DNA from: Candidatus Scybalocola faecigallinarum
Lineage (GTDB): Bacteria; Bacillota; Clostridia; Lachnospirales; Lachnospiraceae
Length of the DNA: 64,000 nt
NCBI GenBank assembly: GCA_018711005.1
Contig: DVIT01000004.1
Location: forward strand, 1-64,000
Direction of reading: 5' to 3'
Shown here: positions 8,406 to 17,292 of the stretch, in pieces
Layout of the letters: every line of letters begins with the position of its first letter
Position numbering within the stretch: the first letter of the stretch is position 1
The notes under the pieces: model-generated
Told to the model about the DNA's origin: nothing
Database searches by the model: none
What the model saw: the letters and a program-made list of their open reading frames with translations, nothing else
Made by a program: the position numbers and the translations under genes

Positions 8406-9047
8406 ATGCGGTTAAGAAATGTAAAAGGCTCCAGGGAAACCATTGCAGCCAATGATCTGGTAATCCAGGATGTGGCTGCCCATAAGGGACAGTGGTCAAA
8501 GCTGTTTGGCAACGACAATCCTATTTATATTGAAGTTGGCATGGGCAAAGGAAAGTTTATTGTGGAAATGGCCCGGCAGAACCCTCAGAATAATTATATT
8601 GGCATTGAAAAATATTCCAGCGTCCTTGTGCGGGCATTGGAAAAGATGGAAGATTTTGAAGGCAGCAACCTGATCTTTATCCGCATGGATGCAGAATATA
8701 TTTGCGATGCCTTTGACAAGGACGAGGTATCCGGGATTTATTTGAATTTTTCCGATCCGTGGCCCAAAGACCGGCATGCCAAGCGGCGTCTTACATCCGT
8801 GCAGTTTTGGAACCGGTATGATCAGTTTTTAAAAGAGGATGGCCGTGTCATTTTTAAAACAGACAACCGGCCATTATTTGACTTTTCACTGGAGCAGGTG
8901 GAGGAAGCCGGATGGATCCTGGAAAATCATACTTATGATCTTCATCACAGTGAATATGTCCAGGGAAATATTATGACAGAATATGAGGAGCGGTTTACAG
9001 CCAAGGGTAATCCCATTTGCCGCCTGTGTGCTTACCGCCGGAAATAA
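8406..9047 (+). CDS. trmB: tRNA (guanine-N7-)-methyltransferase
   Basis: The 213-residue length is normal for TrmB. The SAM-binding motif EVGMGKGKFIVEMA lies near residue 40. The family signature FSDPWPKDRHAKRRL (around 117-131) identifies the enzyme. It methylates G46 in the tRNA variable loop using S-adenosylmethionine in the cytoplasm. It has its own promoter and heads a run of genes that continues with a small protein and spmB. Confidence 0.96.
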   Translation: MRLRNVKGSRETIAANDLVIQDVAAHKGQWSKLFGNDNPIYIEVGMGKGKFIVEMARQNPQNNYIGIEKYSSVLVRALEKMEDFEGSNLIFIRMDAEYICDAFDKDEVSGIYLNFSDPWPKDRHAKRRLTSVQFWNRYDQFLKEDGRVIFKTDNRPLFDFSLEQVEEAGWILENHTYDLHHSEYVQGNIMTEYEERFTAKGNPICRLCAYRRK

Positions 9048-9124
9048 CAGGCGTCTTTATGAACCATTGGCCGAAAGAGGCATAGATTAAAGTATAAACA
9101 TGTATAAAATATGGGAGTGAGACG

Positions 9125-9280
9125 GTGAGCCTGTCTAAGGATCTTTATAAAAAAATCACTCTGGCCATATATGATCATAAATGTATCATGCGTAAAGCAA
9201 ATCAAATGTGGTGTTCCTTAAAAGAGGTGGAAAAGACGCTGGACCGTCTGGCCTGCGGCAAGTGCGGAAAGCATAAATAG
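9125..9280 (+). CDS. Small conserved-looking hypothetical protein (51 aa)
   Basis: A GTG start follows GGGAGTGAGAC at a suitable distance. The frame encodes 51 residues, including a helix-like basic N-terminal half and a C-terminal CGKCGKH (CxxC) that could bind metal. It lies between trmB and spmB on the same strand with no competing frame. I do not recognise the family. It is short enough to be missed by standard length cut-offs. Confidence 0.5.
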   Translation: MSLSKDLYKKITLAIYDHKCIMRKANQMWCSLKEVEKTLDRLACGKCGKHK

Positions 9281-9351
9281 GCGCTGCCATGGGAATAATC
9301 CTGGGCAGAGGGCCATAAAATGTACAAAGATCCCATTGGAGCGGTGGCCGG

Positions 9352-9873
9352 ATGCTGGCAGAAATATCGGCATATATTTTGCCGTTAGTGATTATTTTTA
9401 TTGTTGTTTACGGATGTGCGTCAAAGGTGAAGGTGTACGATACTTTTGTGGAAGGCGCCAAAGAAGGCCTTTTTATTGTGGCAGATATTTTGCCTACGCT
9501 GGCAGGTCTGATGCTGTCGGTGGGCATTTTGCGGGCATCCTCCGCCTTTGACCTGCTTGGCCGGCTGCTGAGTCCCATGCTGGAGAAGATCCATATGGCG
9601 GCAGAGGTCTTTACTCTGACTATTGTTAAAATGTTTTCTTCATCAGCATCAACAGGGCTGCTGCTGGATATTTATAAAACTTACGGCACGGATTCTTATA
9701 ATGGTCTGGCGGCATCACTGATCCTGTCCAGCACGGAAACGATTTTTTATACCATGTCCGTGTATTTTATGGCTGCAAAGATCACAAAGACGCGATATAC
9801 GCTTAAAGGAGCGCTGCTGGCGACGGCTGCCGGGACAGCCGCCAGCCTTATCCTGGCGGCTGTGATGGTGTGA
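9352..9873 (+). CDS. spmB: Spore maturation protein B (nucleoside-recognition domain membrane protein)
   Basis: This 173-residue membrane protein has hydrophobic segments near 5-22, 45-70 and 150-172. It carries the Gate/nucleoside-recognition pattern FSSSASTGLLLDIYKTYGTDS. SpmB works with SpmA in core dehydration of developing spores. Here no spmA precedes it; only 71 bp separate it from the small gene upstream. Either spmA is elsewhere or this protein acts alone. The ATG follows GGTGGCCGG, a weak ribosome site, and no other in-frame start exists after the upstream stop at 9316. Confidence 0.82.
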   Translation: MLAEISAYILPLVIIFIVVYGCASKVKVYDTFVEGAKEGLFIVADILPTLAGLMLSVGILRASSAFDLLGRLLSPMLEKIHMAAEVFTLTIVKMFSSSASTGLLLDIYKTYGTDSYNGLAASLILSSTETIFYTMSVYFMAAKITKTRYTLKGALLATAAGTAASLILAAVMV

Positions 9874-9933
9874 GGACAGCCGGAAAGGATGCGCTGCACA
9901 ATCATGTTCCGGTGTGAAAAGAGGTGGAAGGTT

Positions 9934-10161
9934 TTGAGTTTGTTTCATAAGAAAAAGAATGTTCCTGAAATTCCTTTTGACCCTGACCTGCAAAAGCCGG
10001 TTATTTTTTCCAGTATATGTACAGGAGAAAAACGGGCGGGATTTTTAAATAAGGCCAGCGGGAAGTTTCAGGAGGTGGTTTACATACGTTCTCCAAAAGA
10101 TATGGAAAACTTTCTGGATATGTACGGTTTAAAAGAAGAAGATGTAGAGATCAAATATTAA
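9934..10161 (+). CDS. Small hypothetical protein (75 aa)
   Basis: A TTG at 9934 preceded by GAGGTGGAAGG is the likely start. Two in-frame ATGs lie upstream (9889 and 9904) but have poor ribosome sites. The product has 75 residues, is basic at the N terminus and acidic at the end, and has no membrane segment. A central KRAGFLNKASGKFQEVVYI stretch looks like a beta hairpin. I do not recognise the family. It is followed by a strong terminator and may be co-transcribed with spmB. Confidence 0.6.
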   Translation: MSLFHKKKNVPEIPFDPDLQKPVIFSSICTGEKRAGFLNKASGKFQEVVYIRSPKDMENFLDMYGLKEEDVEIKY

Positions 10162-10182
10162 AAAGTCCGGCAGGAACATATC

Positions 10183-10260
10183 AGTCCCCGGGATCAGGCC
10201 TGTTTGGGAGAAGCTTAAATCCATGAGCTTCCCCCAGGGCCATGGTCCCGGGGACTTTTT
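10183..10260 (+). terminator. Long bipartite terminator
   Basis: AGTCCCCGGGA (10183-10193) pairs with TCCCGGGGACT (10245-10255) and runs into TTTTT. Inside it, GGGAGAAGCTT and AGCTTCCCCC form a second stem. It separates the plus-strand spmB unit from the convergent MFS gene. Confidence 0.8.
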
Positions 10261-10275
10261 GATAAATCGTTACTT

Positions 10276-11583
10276 TTAATCATCCACATCAAAGTTTTCA
10301 ATGACACTGGCCTTTCGTTCCGGCTTTGAATCGCCGTGCTTTACAAAGCACATGGTGACAAAGGCCAGGGCAGAAAAGACGACCGCATAGGGGAAAAGGA
10401 TCCTGTAGGAAATATTCCCCAGCAAAAATCCGGAAAATACCGGGGTAAAGATCTGGGCGGCCATGGAAAAGGTGTAATAGATCCCTGTGTATTTTCCTAC
10501 ATCCCCGCCTTTGCACATTTCCACCACCATGGGCAGGGAATTGACGCTGATGGCGGCCCAGCCGATACCGATGCAGGCAAAGCCTACATTAATGACCGGA
10601 TGATAGCTGGTGAAGAAAAAGGCTGCCAGATAGCATAAGGTCATAAGGATCACGCCGCCGCAGATGGTTTTCTTGCGGCCAATGCGGCTGGAGATTATGC
10701 CGATGGGGATATAGCTGATAATGGCTGCCACAGTGGCTACCATAAGGCAGTTGGCAAAGCCGCCGCCCTGAATACCCCAAACGGTCTGTGCATATCTGGA
10801 AAAAGCTGTCGTTACAGCATTATAAGCCGTAAACCACAGGAATATGGACACCAGGATAAAGATCAGGCTTTTCCGTACCTGGGGAGGCAAAGGGGCATCC
10901 TTGGCGGCTGTCTCCCGACGGCTGCTGTCCGTGCCGCGGATGTCTGTGCTGTCATTATCCTGAGGAAATTCCTTTTGCAGCTCATTGGCGATCTTATTTT
11001 CCCGGACTGTGGCAACGAGAAGAACCACCGCAAGCACCATAAGGGCGGCTACGGAAATAAACAAAGGAAGATAATCCGGACGGTCTTCATTTCCTACAAG
11101 GAGGGAAATCATGATCAGGGAATAAACGCCGCCGATGGCGCCCATTAGATTAATAACTGCGTTAGCCTTGCTGCGCAGGGGCTTTGGCGTCAGATCCGGC
11201 ATAAGGGCCACAGCCGGGGAACGGTAAAAGGCCATGGACAGCAATGTCAGTCCAAGAGCGGCGGCAAAAAGCACCAGATTATCTGCATCATCAGCTGCCG
11301 GCAGCAGGATCATAAAGATCACCGCAGCAATCGTTCCCAGAATGATAAAGGGGGTACGCTTTCCAAGGGGACTTTTGCACCGGTCGGAAAGCACGCCGAA
11401 AACGGGCAGCAAAAATACAGCAAGGACGTTGTCCAGCGCCATAATGGCGCCGATGAGGGTTTCATTCAGGTGAAACGAATTTTGCAGGATTAAAGGAATA
11501 ATGTTATCATACAGCTGCCAAAAGGCGCTGATGGATAAAAAGGCAAGGCCAATGAAAAAGGTGCGTCTGTAGTTTAGTTTCAT
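10276..11583 (-). CDS. MFS sugar transporter (GPH/SLC45-like)
   Basis: The protein has 435 residues and about 12 transmembrane helices. Features typical of the SLC45/GPH sugar-cation symporters are VFGVLSDRCKSPLGKRTPFI after helix 2 and YRSPAVALMPDLTPKPLRSKAN later. A charged cytoplasmic loop of about 40 residues divides the two halves. It should import a sugar or glycoside. The start ATG overlaps the stop of the GH2 gene (ATGA), with GGAGGAAA upstream. Transporter and hydrolase are thus translationally coupled, which suggests the transporter brings in the substrate or product of the hydrolase. Confidence 0.87.
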   Translation of the reverse strand: MKLNYRRTFFIGLAFLSISAFWQLYDNIIPLILQNSFHLNETLIGAIMALDNVLAVFLLPVFGVLSDRCKSPLGKRTPFIILGTIAAVIFMILLPAADDADNLVLFAAALGLTLLSMAFYRSPAVALMPDLTPKPLRSKANAVINLMGAIGGVYSLIMISLLVGNEDRPDYLPLFISVAALMVLAVVLLVATVRENKIANELQKEFPQDNDSTDIRGTDSSRRETAAKDAPLPPQVRKSLIFILVSIFLWFTAYNAVTTAFSRYAQTVWGIQGGGFANCLMVATVAAIISYIPIGIISSRIGRKKTICGGVILMTLCYLAAFFFTSYHPVINVGFACIGIGWAAISVNSLPMVVEMCKGGDVGKYTGIYYTFSMAAQIFTPVFSGFLLGNISYRILFPYAVVFSALAFVTMCFVKHGDSKPERKASVIENFDVDD

Positions 11584-13493
11584 AACAGTTTCCTCCGGAT
11601 CTGTCCGGCAGTGCGGGCAGATATTTTGCATACACGGCGGTCATAGGTCAAAAGGCCGTTGGTTTCTTCTTCAATATCCGTAAGCTGGGTATAAATGGCC
11701 GCGCACAGGCCCTTTTGGATTAATGGTTCGAGATCCCGGAGCATAAGCCTGCGGAACGCCTTTTCATATTCCATATAGGAATGAAATGTGCGGTATCCGT
11801 AGGTGCTTGCAGCTGCGCTGTGCTTTCTCACCCGGTAAACATAGCCGCCGTACTCGGATAAGATATATGCCCGGGCGTCTTTAACAGGGGCCAGCTTATA
11901 AAAATAATTATGAACGCTTTTAAAATCCCCTGTGCCGTGGTCGAACCATCCGCTGGCAGAGTCGATGAGCCGGTATGGATCTGCAGTATGGATCAGTTCG
12001 GTGACAAGATCCGTGTCAAACTGCCCCCATCCTTCATTAAATGGCACCCATGTCATAATGGATGGAAAATTGCGCAAAAGGGCTACAGTATAGAGACATT
12101 CTCTTAAAAACTCATGGCGGCCCCGGGCGTCGGTACGTCCTGTGAGTACATATCCCAGCTTCCCGTCAGGGGCAAGGCCCGGACGCTTCCGCTCCAGAAT
12201 AGGAAATCTTGCTTCCTCCGGCCGCCGTTCTTTTAATGTTGGTCCGGGGACGCACATAAGGGTGGGCAGATAGGTCAGCAGTGCCGGCGAATAAGTTCCC
12301 CCGCCATTGACCATATCCTGCCATACAATCATCCCCATTGTATCACAGTGGTAGTACCACCGGCGGCACTCGATCTTGGCATGTTTGCGGATCATATTAA
12401 AACCAAGCTGCCGGGCTTTGCGTATATCATAACGCAGAGCCTCATCCGAAGGCGCAGTATATAGGCCGTCCGGCCAATAGCCCTGATCCAGCACCCCGTT
12501 AAGGAAAATATTTTCATGGTTCAGACAGATTCTTGGAACACCCTGTTCATCTTTTTCAACAGAAAAGCAGCGCATGGCAAAATAGCACCGCACCGTATCA
12601 TTTCCCGAAGTGATCTCTGCCGGGTAGAGATAGGGGGTCTTTGGCGTCCAGCTTTTAGGAAAAGGAATATCCAATGTAAATTTCCGCGAGCCAAATTCCC
12701 GGTCGATCACGGGAACCCCGCTGCCGGAGAAAAGATCCTTTCCCCCGTCATGGAGGATGACAGCGTCCCACACTTTAATGTGTACCCAGGGAGACTTGCT
12801 TCCATGCATTTCATGAATATGGACTGTGACCTGATGACGGTCATAATCTGTGAAAAAATCTACCCGGGTCATGTGATGCCTGGGAACAGTCTCCATCCAT
12901 ACCGGCTGCCAGATACCGCTTTGGGCGGTGTAGTACATGCCGGAAGGTTCAAGCTTTTGTTTGCCGCGGCTGTGATATGAGGTATCGGAAAAATCCTGAA
13001 CCCGCACTGTCAGCCTGAGCCGGTTTCTTCCGGGACGCAGATAAGGGGTGAGATCGATCTGGAATGGCAGATAGCCGCCCACATGCTTCTGGACAAAATG
13101 TCCGTTAATATATACTGCGGCACACTGGTCTACAGCTTCAAAATGGAGCAGGCAGCAGGTCCCGGTTTTATAATCATTAATATCAATCATTCGCTCATAC
13201 CACAAATATTCATCCGGTTTTAACTGGCGGCCAACGCCGGACAGCTGGCTTTCCGGAGAAAAAGGAACAAGGATAAGACCGTCAAAATCCCCGGGATATT
13301 TGCCGGACGAGGTGATTGCATAGCGCCAATAGCCATTAAGCATTTCGTACTGAGGACGCATCATCTGGGGCCTGGGGTATTCCTCAAGAACATGATCGGG
13401 ATCAAGAGCTTCCCCCCATACTGTATCCAGGGAGGCAAGAAGCCGGCGTTTTTCTTTTTTTGGAAGGGCTTTGAGCATTTCTTTTATTTTCAT
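11580..13493 (-). CDS. Glycoside hydrolase family 2 protein
   Basis: The protein has 637 residues from an ATG behind GGAGGT. The order is an N-terminal sugar-binding jelly roll, an immunoglobulin-like beta-sandwich, and a TIM barrel. The proposed acid/base is Glu487 in VPFNEGWGQ and the nucleophile Glu547 in LSEYGG. RKHAKIECRRWYYHCDTMGMIVWQD is a typical GH2 barrel entry. No signal peptide is seen, so it acts inside the cell. The family covers beta-galactosidases, mannosidases and glucuronidases. The exact sugar is not readable. It is coupled to the MFS importer downstream. Confidence 0.9.
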   Translation of the reverse strand: MKIKEMLKALPKKEKRRLLASLDTVWGEALDPDHVLEEYPRPQMMRPQYEMLNGYWRYAITSSGKYPGDFDGLILVPFSPESQLSGVGRQLKPDEYLWYERMIDINDYKTGTCCLLHFEAVDQCAAVYINGHFVQKHVGGYLPFQIDLTPYLRPGRNRLRLTVRVQDFSDTSYHSRGKQKLEPSGMYYTAQSGIWQPVWMETVPRHHMTRVDFFTDYDRHQVTVHIHEMHGSKSPWVHIKVWDAVILHDGGKDLFSGSGVPVIDREFGSRKFTLDIPFPKSWTPKTPYLYPAEITSGNDTVRCYFAMRCFSVEKDEQGVPRICLNHENIFLNGVLDQGYWPDGLYTAPSDEALRYDIRKARQLGFNMIRKHAKIECRRWYYHCDTMGMIVWQDMVNGGGTYSPALLTYLPTLMCVPGPTLKERRPEEARFPILERKRPGLAPDGKLGYVLTGRTDARGRHEFLRECLYTVALLRNFPSIMTWVPFNEGWGQFDTDLVTELIHTADPYRLIDSASGWFDHGTGDFKSVHNYFYKLAPVKDARAYILSEYGGYVYRVRKHSAAASTYGYRTFHSYMEYEKAFRRLMLRDLEPLIQKGLCAAIYTQLTDIEEETNGLLTYDRRVCKISARTAGQIRRKLL

Positions 13494-13546
13494 AAGATAT
13501 ACCTCCGTAACCGTTGTCTGACATGCGGCATCATTTGATGTTTTGC

Positions 13547-13601
13547 GGGTCAAGGCGATATGCTTCTTTATGCAAGCATGAAAAGCATATCTATTTGACC
13601 C
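13547..13601 (-). promoter_or_regulatory. Leader hairpin of the GH2 operon
   Basis: GGGTCAA-3-GATATGCTT pairs with AAGCATATC-3-TTGACCC around a 17-base loop. This gives a 16-bp stem, 54 to 108 bp ahead of the GH2 start. The loop side carries the 17-bp core CAAGCATGAAAAGCATA (13573-13589). It recurs with two changes in the leader of the next upstream gene at 15393-15409. It could be an RNA leader structure or a protein operator. Confidence 0.5.
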
Positions 13602-13650
13602 TGGTAGCATCGTTTTATATGTTTTATTATACCCGTTTTTTTATGGAATC

Positions 13651-15342
13651 TCAATTATAAACCACGCCGTTTTTGTATTTGATAATGTTGGCTTGGCGGT
13701 GGTCGGTATTTACACATTCACCGGAAGTATTGATCACATGCTGTATGCCCGTATGCCCGTTAAGAAACCGGGTAAAAGTATGATGCAAAACAACATTTTC
13801 ACGATCAGGGACTTTAACGCCTAAGCCGCACATGACCGGAGCATCCCGATGATAGGAATAAACGCCCACGCCCCAGCTTTCAAAGTTTTGGACATGATCC
13901 GCCACTTTTAGGGATGCGTAGCCGTTTTGGGTCCCATGCTCGCTCATCCATTGGCTTTGATCGGGGACGTCATAGGGCAGTTCACTTTGGTACATGTAAA
14001 TATGGCCGTCCTCCCCGTTCCACAAGGTCTGATATTTTAGAAAGTGCTCCACCATGAGGGCGTACATATAAACATGGCCGCCGTTGACGATCATCCCTGT
14101 GTCCGCAGTATTTTTATCCCAGCCGACCTGATCGTAATGATCCGCGCGCCAGATCCACAGATTATCGCCAATGACATGGGACGCGTTGATCTTGAGCGCG
14201 TTGACGGTCTTGGATGGGGCGCTGGATGGAAAGCCGCCGATACGGAAAAAAATATCCGATAAAACAGCCGGCTTTGCCAGGGGCTTAGATGAATCGCCGA
14301 TGACCATAAGATCATCGGAAACCCTATGTCCGGCATCTGCTAAAAGTCCGGCAAGGATGATCCCTGCAGCATTATCTGTGACGATACATGGATTACCCTG
14401 AGCCGGGGTTAATGTGGCAAGGCCAAGCCCGAGAATGACCGTATCCGGGCATGTAACATGGAGGGGCTGATCTAAGGCATAGATTCCCGGGGTAAGAATA
14501 AGATGCAGGCCTTTGGCAAGGGCATTATTCATGGAAGCTGGCGTATCTTTTTCCGGCTGAGCCACATAGCAGTCTTTTAAGGGGATTTTTTTGCCTTCCG
14601 GCGTTTTGTCCCAGGAAATGCCGCGGCTGCGGACGCGCATTTTTGGGACAAAGATGCAAAAGCCTTCGTCCTTATCCCAGATTAAAAATGGTTTGTCCTG
14701 TATGTAAGGCACTGTGTCCAGGCAGGTGACCGGCACTTCCGGCCACTGCCCTTTAGGCGGATGTTTAAATTCCGTTCCCATAAATACCTGATTCCACCCA
14801 TAGGTAGATATATGATCCAGGCAGCAGTTTCGCGTAAACCATTGCTGCTGAGAGCCGTGGTCTGTTATGCCGTTGACCCGGGAATCACATAAAAAGCCGC
14901 CGCTTGTATAACCGCCGTTTTGGTGGAGATAGAGATTTTTTTGTATGCTGACTCTGCGCATGGGAGATGCCTGGGAAACTGCCCAAAGGGTATCTTCCAT
15001 GATCTCCACATTCTCCACACACCGCCAGAAATTTGCCAGCCCGTCATTAATACTTCCATCAGGCCGGTATTTGGGGACGCAGGTGATCTTTTTGAGTTTT
15101 GTATCTGTTGGCAAAAGTCCCAGTCCCCCAACTTGGGTAAAAAACCCTACATTAATGTTTACATAGTCATAGGTTCCGGGCATAAAAAATATGCTGAAGC
15201 GATTTTTTGAAAAATGATCTGCTTTTTGCTCTTTGCAAAGCTCATAAAGCACCTCCTGAACAAGTCTGGGATCATCTTCCGGCCCTATAATAAATACATT
15301 TTCTCCAAAGACTTCATTATGAAACATATTTTTCCAATTCAT
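13651..15342 (-). CDS. Right-handed beta-helix protein, probable carbohydrate-active enzyme
   Basis: The protein has 563 residues from an ATG behind GGAG, with no signal peptide. The repeated pattern of short strands and turns, with blocks such as VNALKINASHVIGDNLWIWRADH, fits a right-handed parallel beta-helix like those of pectate-lyase or GH28-type proteins. The N terminus (GPEDDPRLVQEVLYELC) resembles the first turn of such proteins. Catalytic residues cannot be assigned. It lies upstream of the GH2 hydrolase and MFS importer on the same strand and shares a leader motif with them, so it probably acts in the same saccharide pathway. Confidence 0.7.
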   Translation of the reverse strand: MNWKNMFHNEVFGENVFIIGPEDDPRLVQEVLYELCKEQKADHFSKNRFSIFFMPGTYDYVNINVGFFTQVGGLGLLPTDTKLKKITCVPKYRPDGSINDGLANFWRCVENVEIMEDTLWAVSQASPMRRVSIQKNLYLHQNGGYTSGGFLCDSRVNGITDHGSQQQWFTRNCCLDHISTYGWNQVFMGTEFKHPPKGQWPEVPVTCLDTVPYIQDKPFLIWDKDEGFCIFVPKMRVRSRGISWDKTPEGKKIPLKDCYVAQPEKDTPASMNNALAKGLHLILTPGIYALDQPLHVTCPDTVILGLGLATLTPAQGNPCIVTDNAAGIILAGLLADAGHRVSDDLMVIGDSSKPLAKPAVLSDIFFRIGGFPSSAPSKTVNALKINASHVIGDNLWIWRADHYDQVGWDKNTADTGMIVNGGHVYMYALMVEHFLKYQTLWNGEDGHIYMYQSELPYDVPDQSQWMSEHGTQNGYASLKVADHVQNFESWGVGVYSYHRDAPVMCGLGVKVPDRENVVLHHTFTRFLNGHTGIQHVINTSGECVNTDHRQANIIKYKNGVVYN

Positions 15343-15368
15343 AGCGCTTCTCCTTTTTGCTTTTTGCC

Positions 15369-15420
15369 GGCCGCAAAGCCGTACTTTTCACACAGGCATG
15401 AACAGCATAGCTTTTGGGCC
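15369..15420 (-). promoter_or_regulatory. Leader hairpin of the beta-helix gene
   Basis: GGCC-2-AAAGC pairs with GCTTTT-1-GGCC (minus-strand transcript). The loop side carries CAGGCATGAACAGCATA (15393-15409), 15 of 17 identical to the motif ahead of the GH2 gene. A TATAAT-like -10 box (CCTATAATG read on the minus strand, near 15424-15430) lies just upstream. Confidence 0.5.
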
Positions 15421-15552
15421 GCAACATTATAGGATGATTTTACCACAGGAGGAGAAAATTTACTACACACAGCAGAGGAAAATACCAACCGGGAGTTGTT
15501 GGCAGTCAGGCTGTGTGTTAAAATAAAAGCAAAAAAATTAGGGGGCAGATCT

Positions 15553-17187
15553 ATGTATTGCATTTATTGCGGCCACAAAAATGAAGATGGCGCTTCATTT
15601 TGTACAAAATGCGGAAAGCCGATCGAATCTTTTGAAGAAGAACCGGCTCCTGTGCCGGATATTTTTCAGGTACCTACCGGCCCTCAGCAGCCGCCCCAGG
15701 ATCCTAAAAAGAAGAAAACAGGACTTCTTGTAGGACTGATCGTAGGGGCAGGCGTTTTTATTATTGCAGTTATTGTGGCCTGTGTGATCGTTTTCGGGGG
15801 AAGAGAGCATCGGGCTTATGAGGAGCAGATGGAGATCGGAGAGGCGTATTTTCAGGAAGAGGATTATAACCAGGCCAGGGCGGTCATTGATTACGGAAAG
15901 ACGGTTGTAAGCGATTCCAAAGCGCTTAAGGAAAAAGAACAGGAGATAAAGGATGACCTGGCCAATGGCAATCCGGGAACCGATGCAGGGATGCCGGAGC
16001 GCTCTGATGGGAATAGCGGCGATGGAAACACCGGGGAGGAAACCTTGGAATCCCGGGAAGAGATACAGGCAGAGGAAACTCAGGAACAAACCCAGGAACA
16101 AACTCTTCCTTTAGAAGATCCGGATATGGCAGATGGGAATGTGCCGGAAGAAACGCCGGACAATCCATGGGTTACTACGTACAATGATTTGTATTTTGCC
16201 AATGGGAATTTTATCGTGGTGGATCTGGATAGTATTGATATTTATGATGAAACACTGGCTCCGGTTTTTCACTATGACAGCGAGGAATCCTGGTATTTTA
16301 GCATGGCAGTAACCGATGGGACAACTTTGTATGCAGCGGCCAATACCACCTCTGAGGATGGAATGACCGGATCATCGGTGATCTACCGGTTGGATATCCC
16401 TTCCGGAAGTATGGAGCCGCTGTACCGTAACGATGTGCGCAATATTTATCTGGGCGGCTGTACGGGCGAGAGGCTGTACTATTATTCAAGTACAGCTCAA
16501 GACTGGATGAATCCCGGGATTTACTATTTTGATCTGGCGCAGCCTTCAGAACATGCCCTTGAAATTCATCAAAGCTATGTGGAATACGTGGGGGCGGATT
16601 TTTTTGTGACCACAGGCCAGAGAAGCGATGTGTCCCCTGTGCCGATCTGTGTGTATGATCTGGAGGGAAATGTGGTGATCCAGCTGGCAGAGCGTGGAAT
16701 GTCCTTTGAAGTCCATGGCCGGAAAATTTATTATAGCGAGGTCACTGACCCGGAAAGCTACTATCCCTGTGTTATTAAAGTTTATGATATAGATACGGGG
16801 GAGACTCAGACATTGACGTCAGACCTTTATCTTTTGGATTTTGATGTGTGTCAGGATGGCAGCGGCCTGTGGGCGCAGGCGGATTTAGATCCCCAGACGG
16901 ATGGCTTTGCGCCGGACACTTTAGTGAAGGTGGACTTTGAAAGTGGAGAAATGGAGGAGGTTTACAGCGATCCGGGAAATGTCTTTACGTATAAAGAGGT
17001 TTATGGGCATATGTATATTTTTTCCGGACAGGAGATGTTGATTTATGAACCGGAATATCATGAAACCTATTCAGTGTATACTTTAGGGGCAGATGAATCT
17101 TTCCGGGGATTTTTACAGGCCGATGGGGCTTTCTATTTATGTTATGTAAATCGTGCTCAGGAGAATGTTGTCATATTGTTGCAATAA
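15553..17187 (+). CDS. Zinc-ribbon membrane protein with extracellular beta-propeller-like domain
   Basis: The protein has 544 residues from an ATG behind AGGGGGCAG. A cytoplasmic zinc ribbon (Cys3, Cys6, Cys17, Cys20) is followed by a Pro-rich linker and one transmembrane helix (57-81). Next come a short helical segment, an acidic Glu/Gln linker (about 135-215) and a 320-residue beta-rich domain. Repeating blades with Tyr/Asp/Gly-rich turns in that domain recall DUF5050 or beta-propeller proteins. The topology (zinc ribbon inside, propeller outside) suggests an envelope sensor or scaffold. I cannot give a specific function. It has no partner gene nearby. Confidence 0.75.
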   Translation: MYCIYCGHKNEDGASFCTKCGKPIESFEEEPAPVPDIFQVPTGPQQPPQDPKKKKTGLLVGLIVGAGVFIIAVIVACVIVFGGREHRAYEEQMEIGEAYFQEEDYNQARAVIDYGKTVVSDSKALKEKEQEIKDDLANGNPGTDAGMPERSDGNSGDGNTGEETLESREEIQAEETQEQTQEQTLPLEDPDMADGNVPEETPDNPWVTTYNDLYFANGNFIVVDLDSIDIYDETLAPVFHYDSEESWYFSMAVTDGTTLYAAANTTSEDGMTGSSVIYRLDIPSGSMEPLYRNDVRNIYLGGCTGERLYYYSSTAQDWMNPGIYYFDLAQPSEHALEIHQSYVEYVGADFFVTTGQRSDVSPVPICVYDLEGNVVIQLAERGMSFEVHGRKIYYSEVTDPESYYPCVIKVYDIDTGETQTLTSDLYLLDFDVCQDGSGLWAQADLDPQTDGFAPDTLVKVDFESGEMEEVYSDPGNVFTYKEVYGHMYIFSGQEMLIYEPEYHETYSVYTLGADESFRGFLQADGAFYLCYVNRAQENVVILLQ

Positions 17188-17192
17188 GACTA

Positions 17193-17221
17193 TTGACCTT
17201 TTTGTATTTTTTGTTTATGAT
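17193..17221 (+). promoter_or_regulatory. Promoter of the isomerase operon
   Basis: TTGACC (17193-17198) and TATGAT (17216-17221) are exactly 17 bp apart, 72 bp ahead of the DUF4867 gene. Confidence 0.65.
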
Positions 17222-17292
17222 AAGGGTAATTAGTTTAATGAATAAACTTAATCATCTACAGGGCTTATTTTACGAAAGGGGAGTGTTTACAA

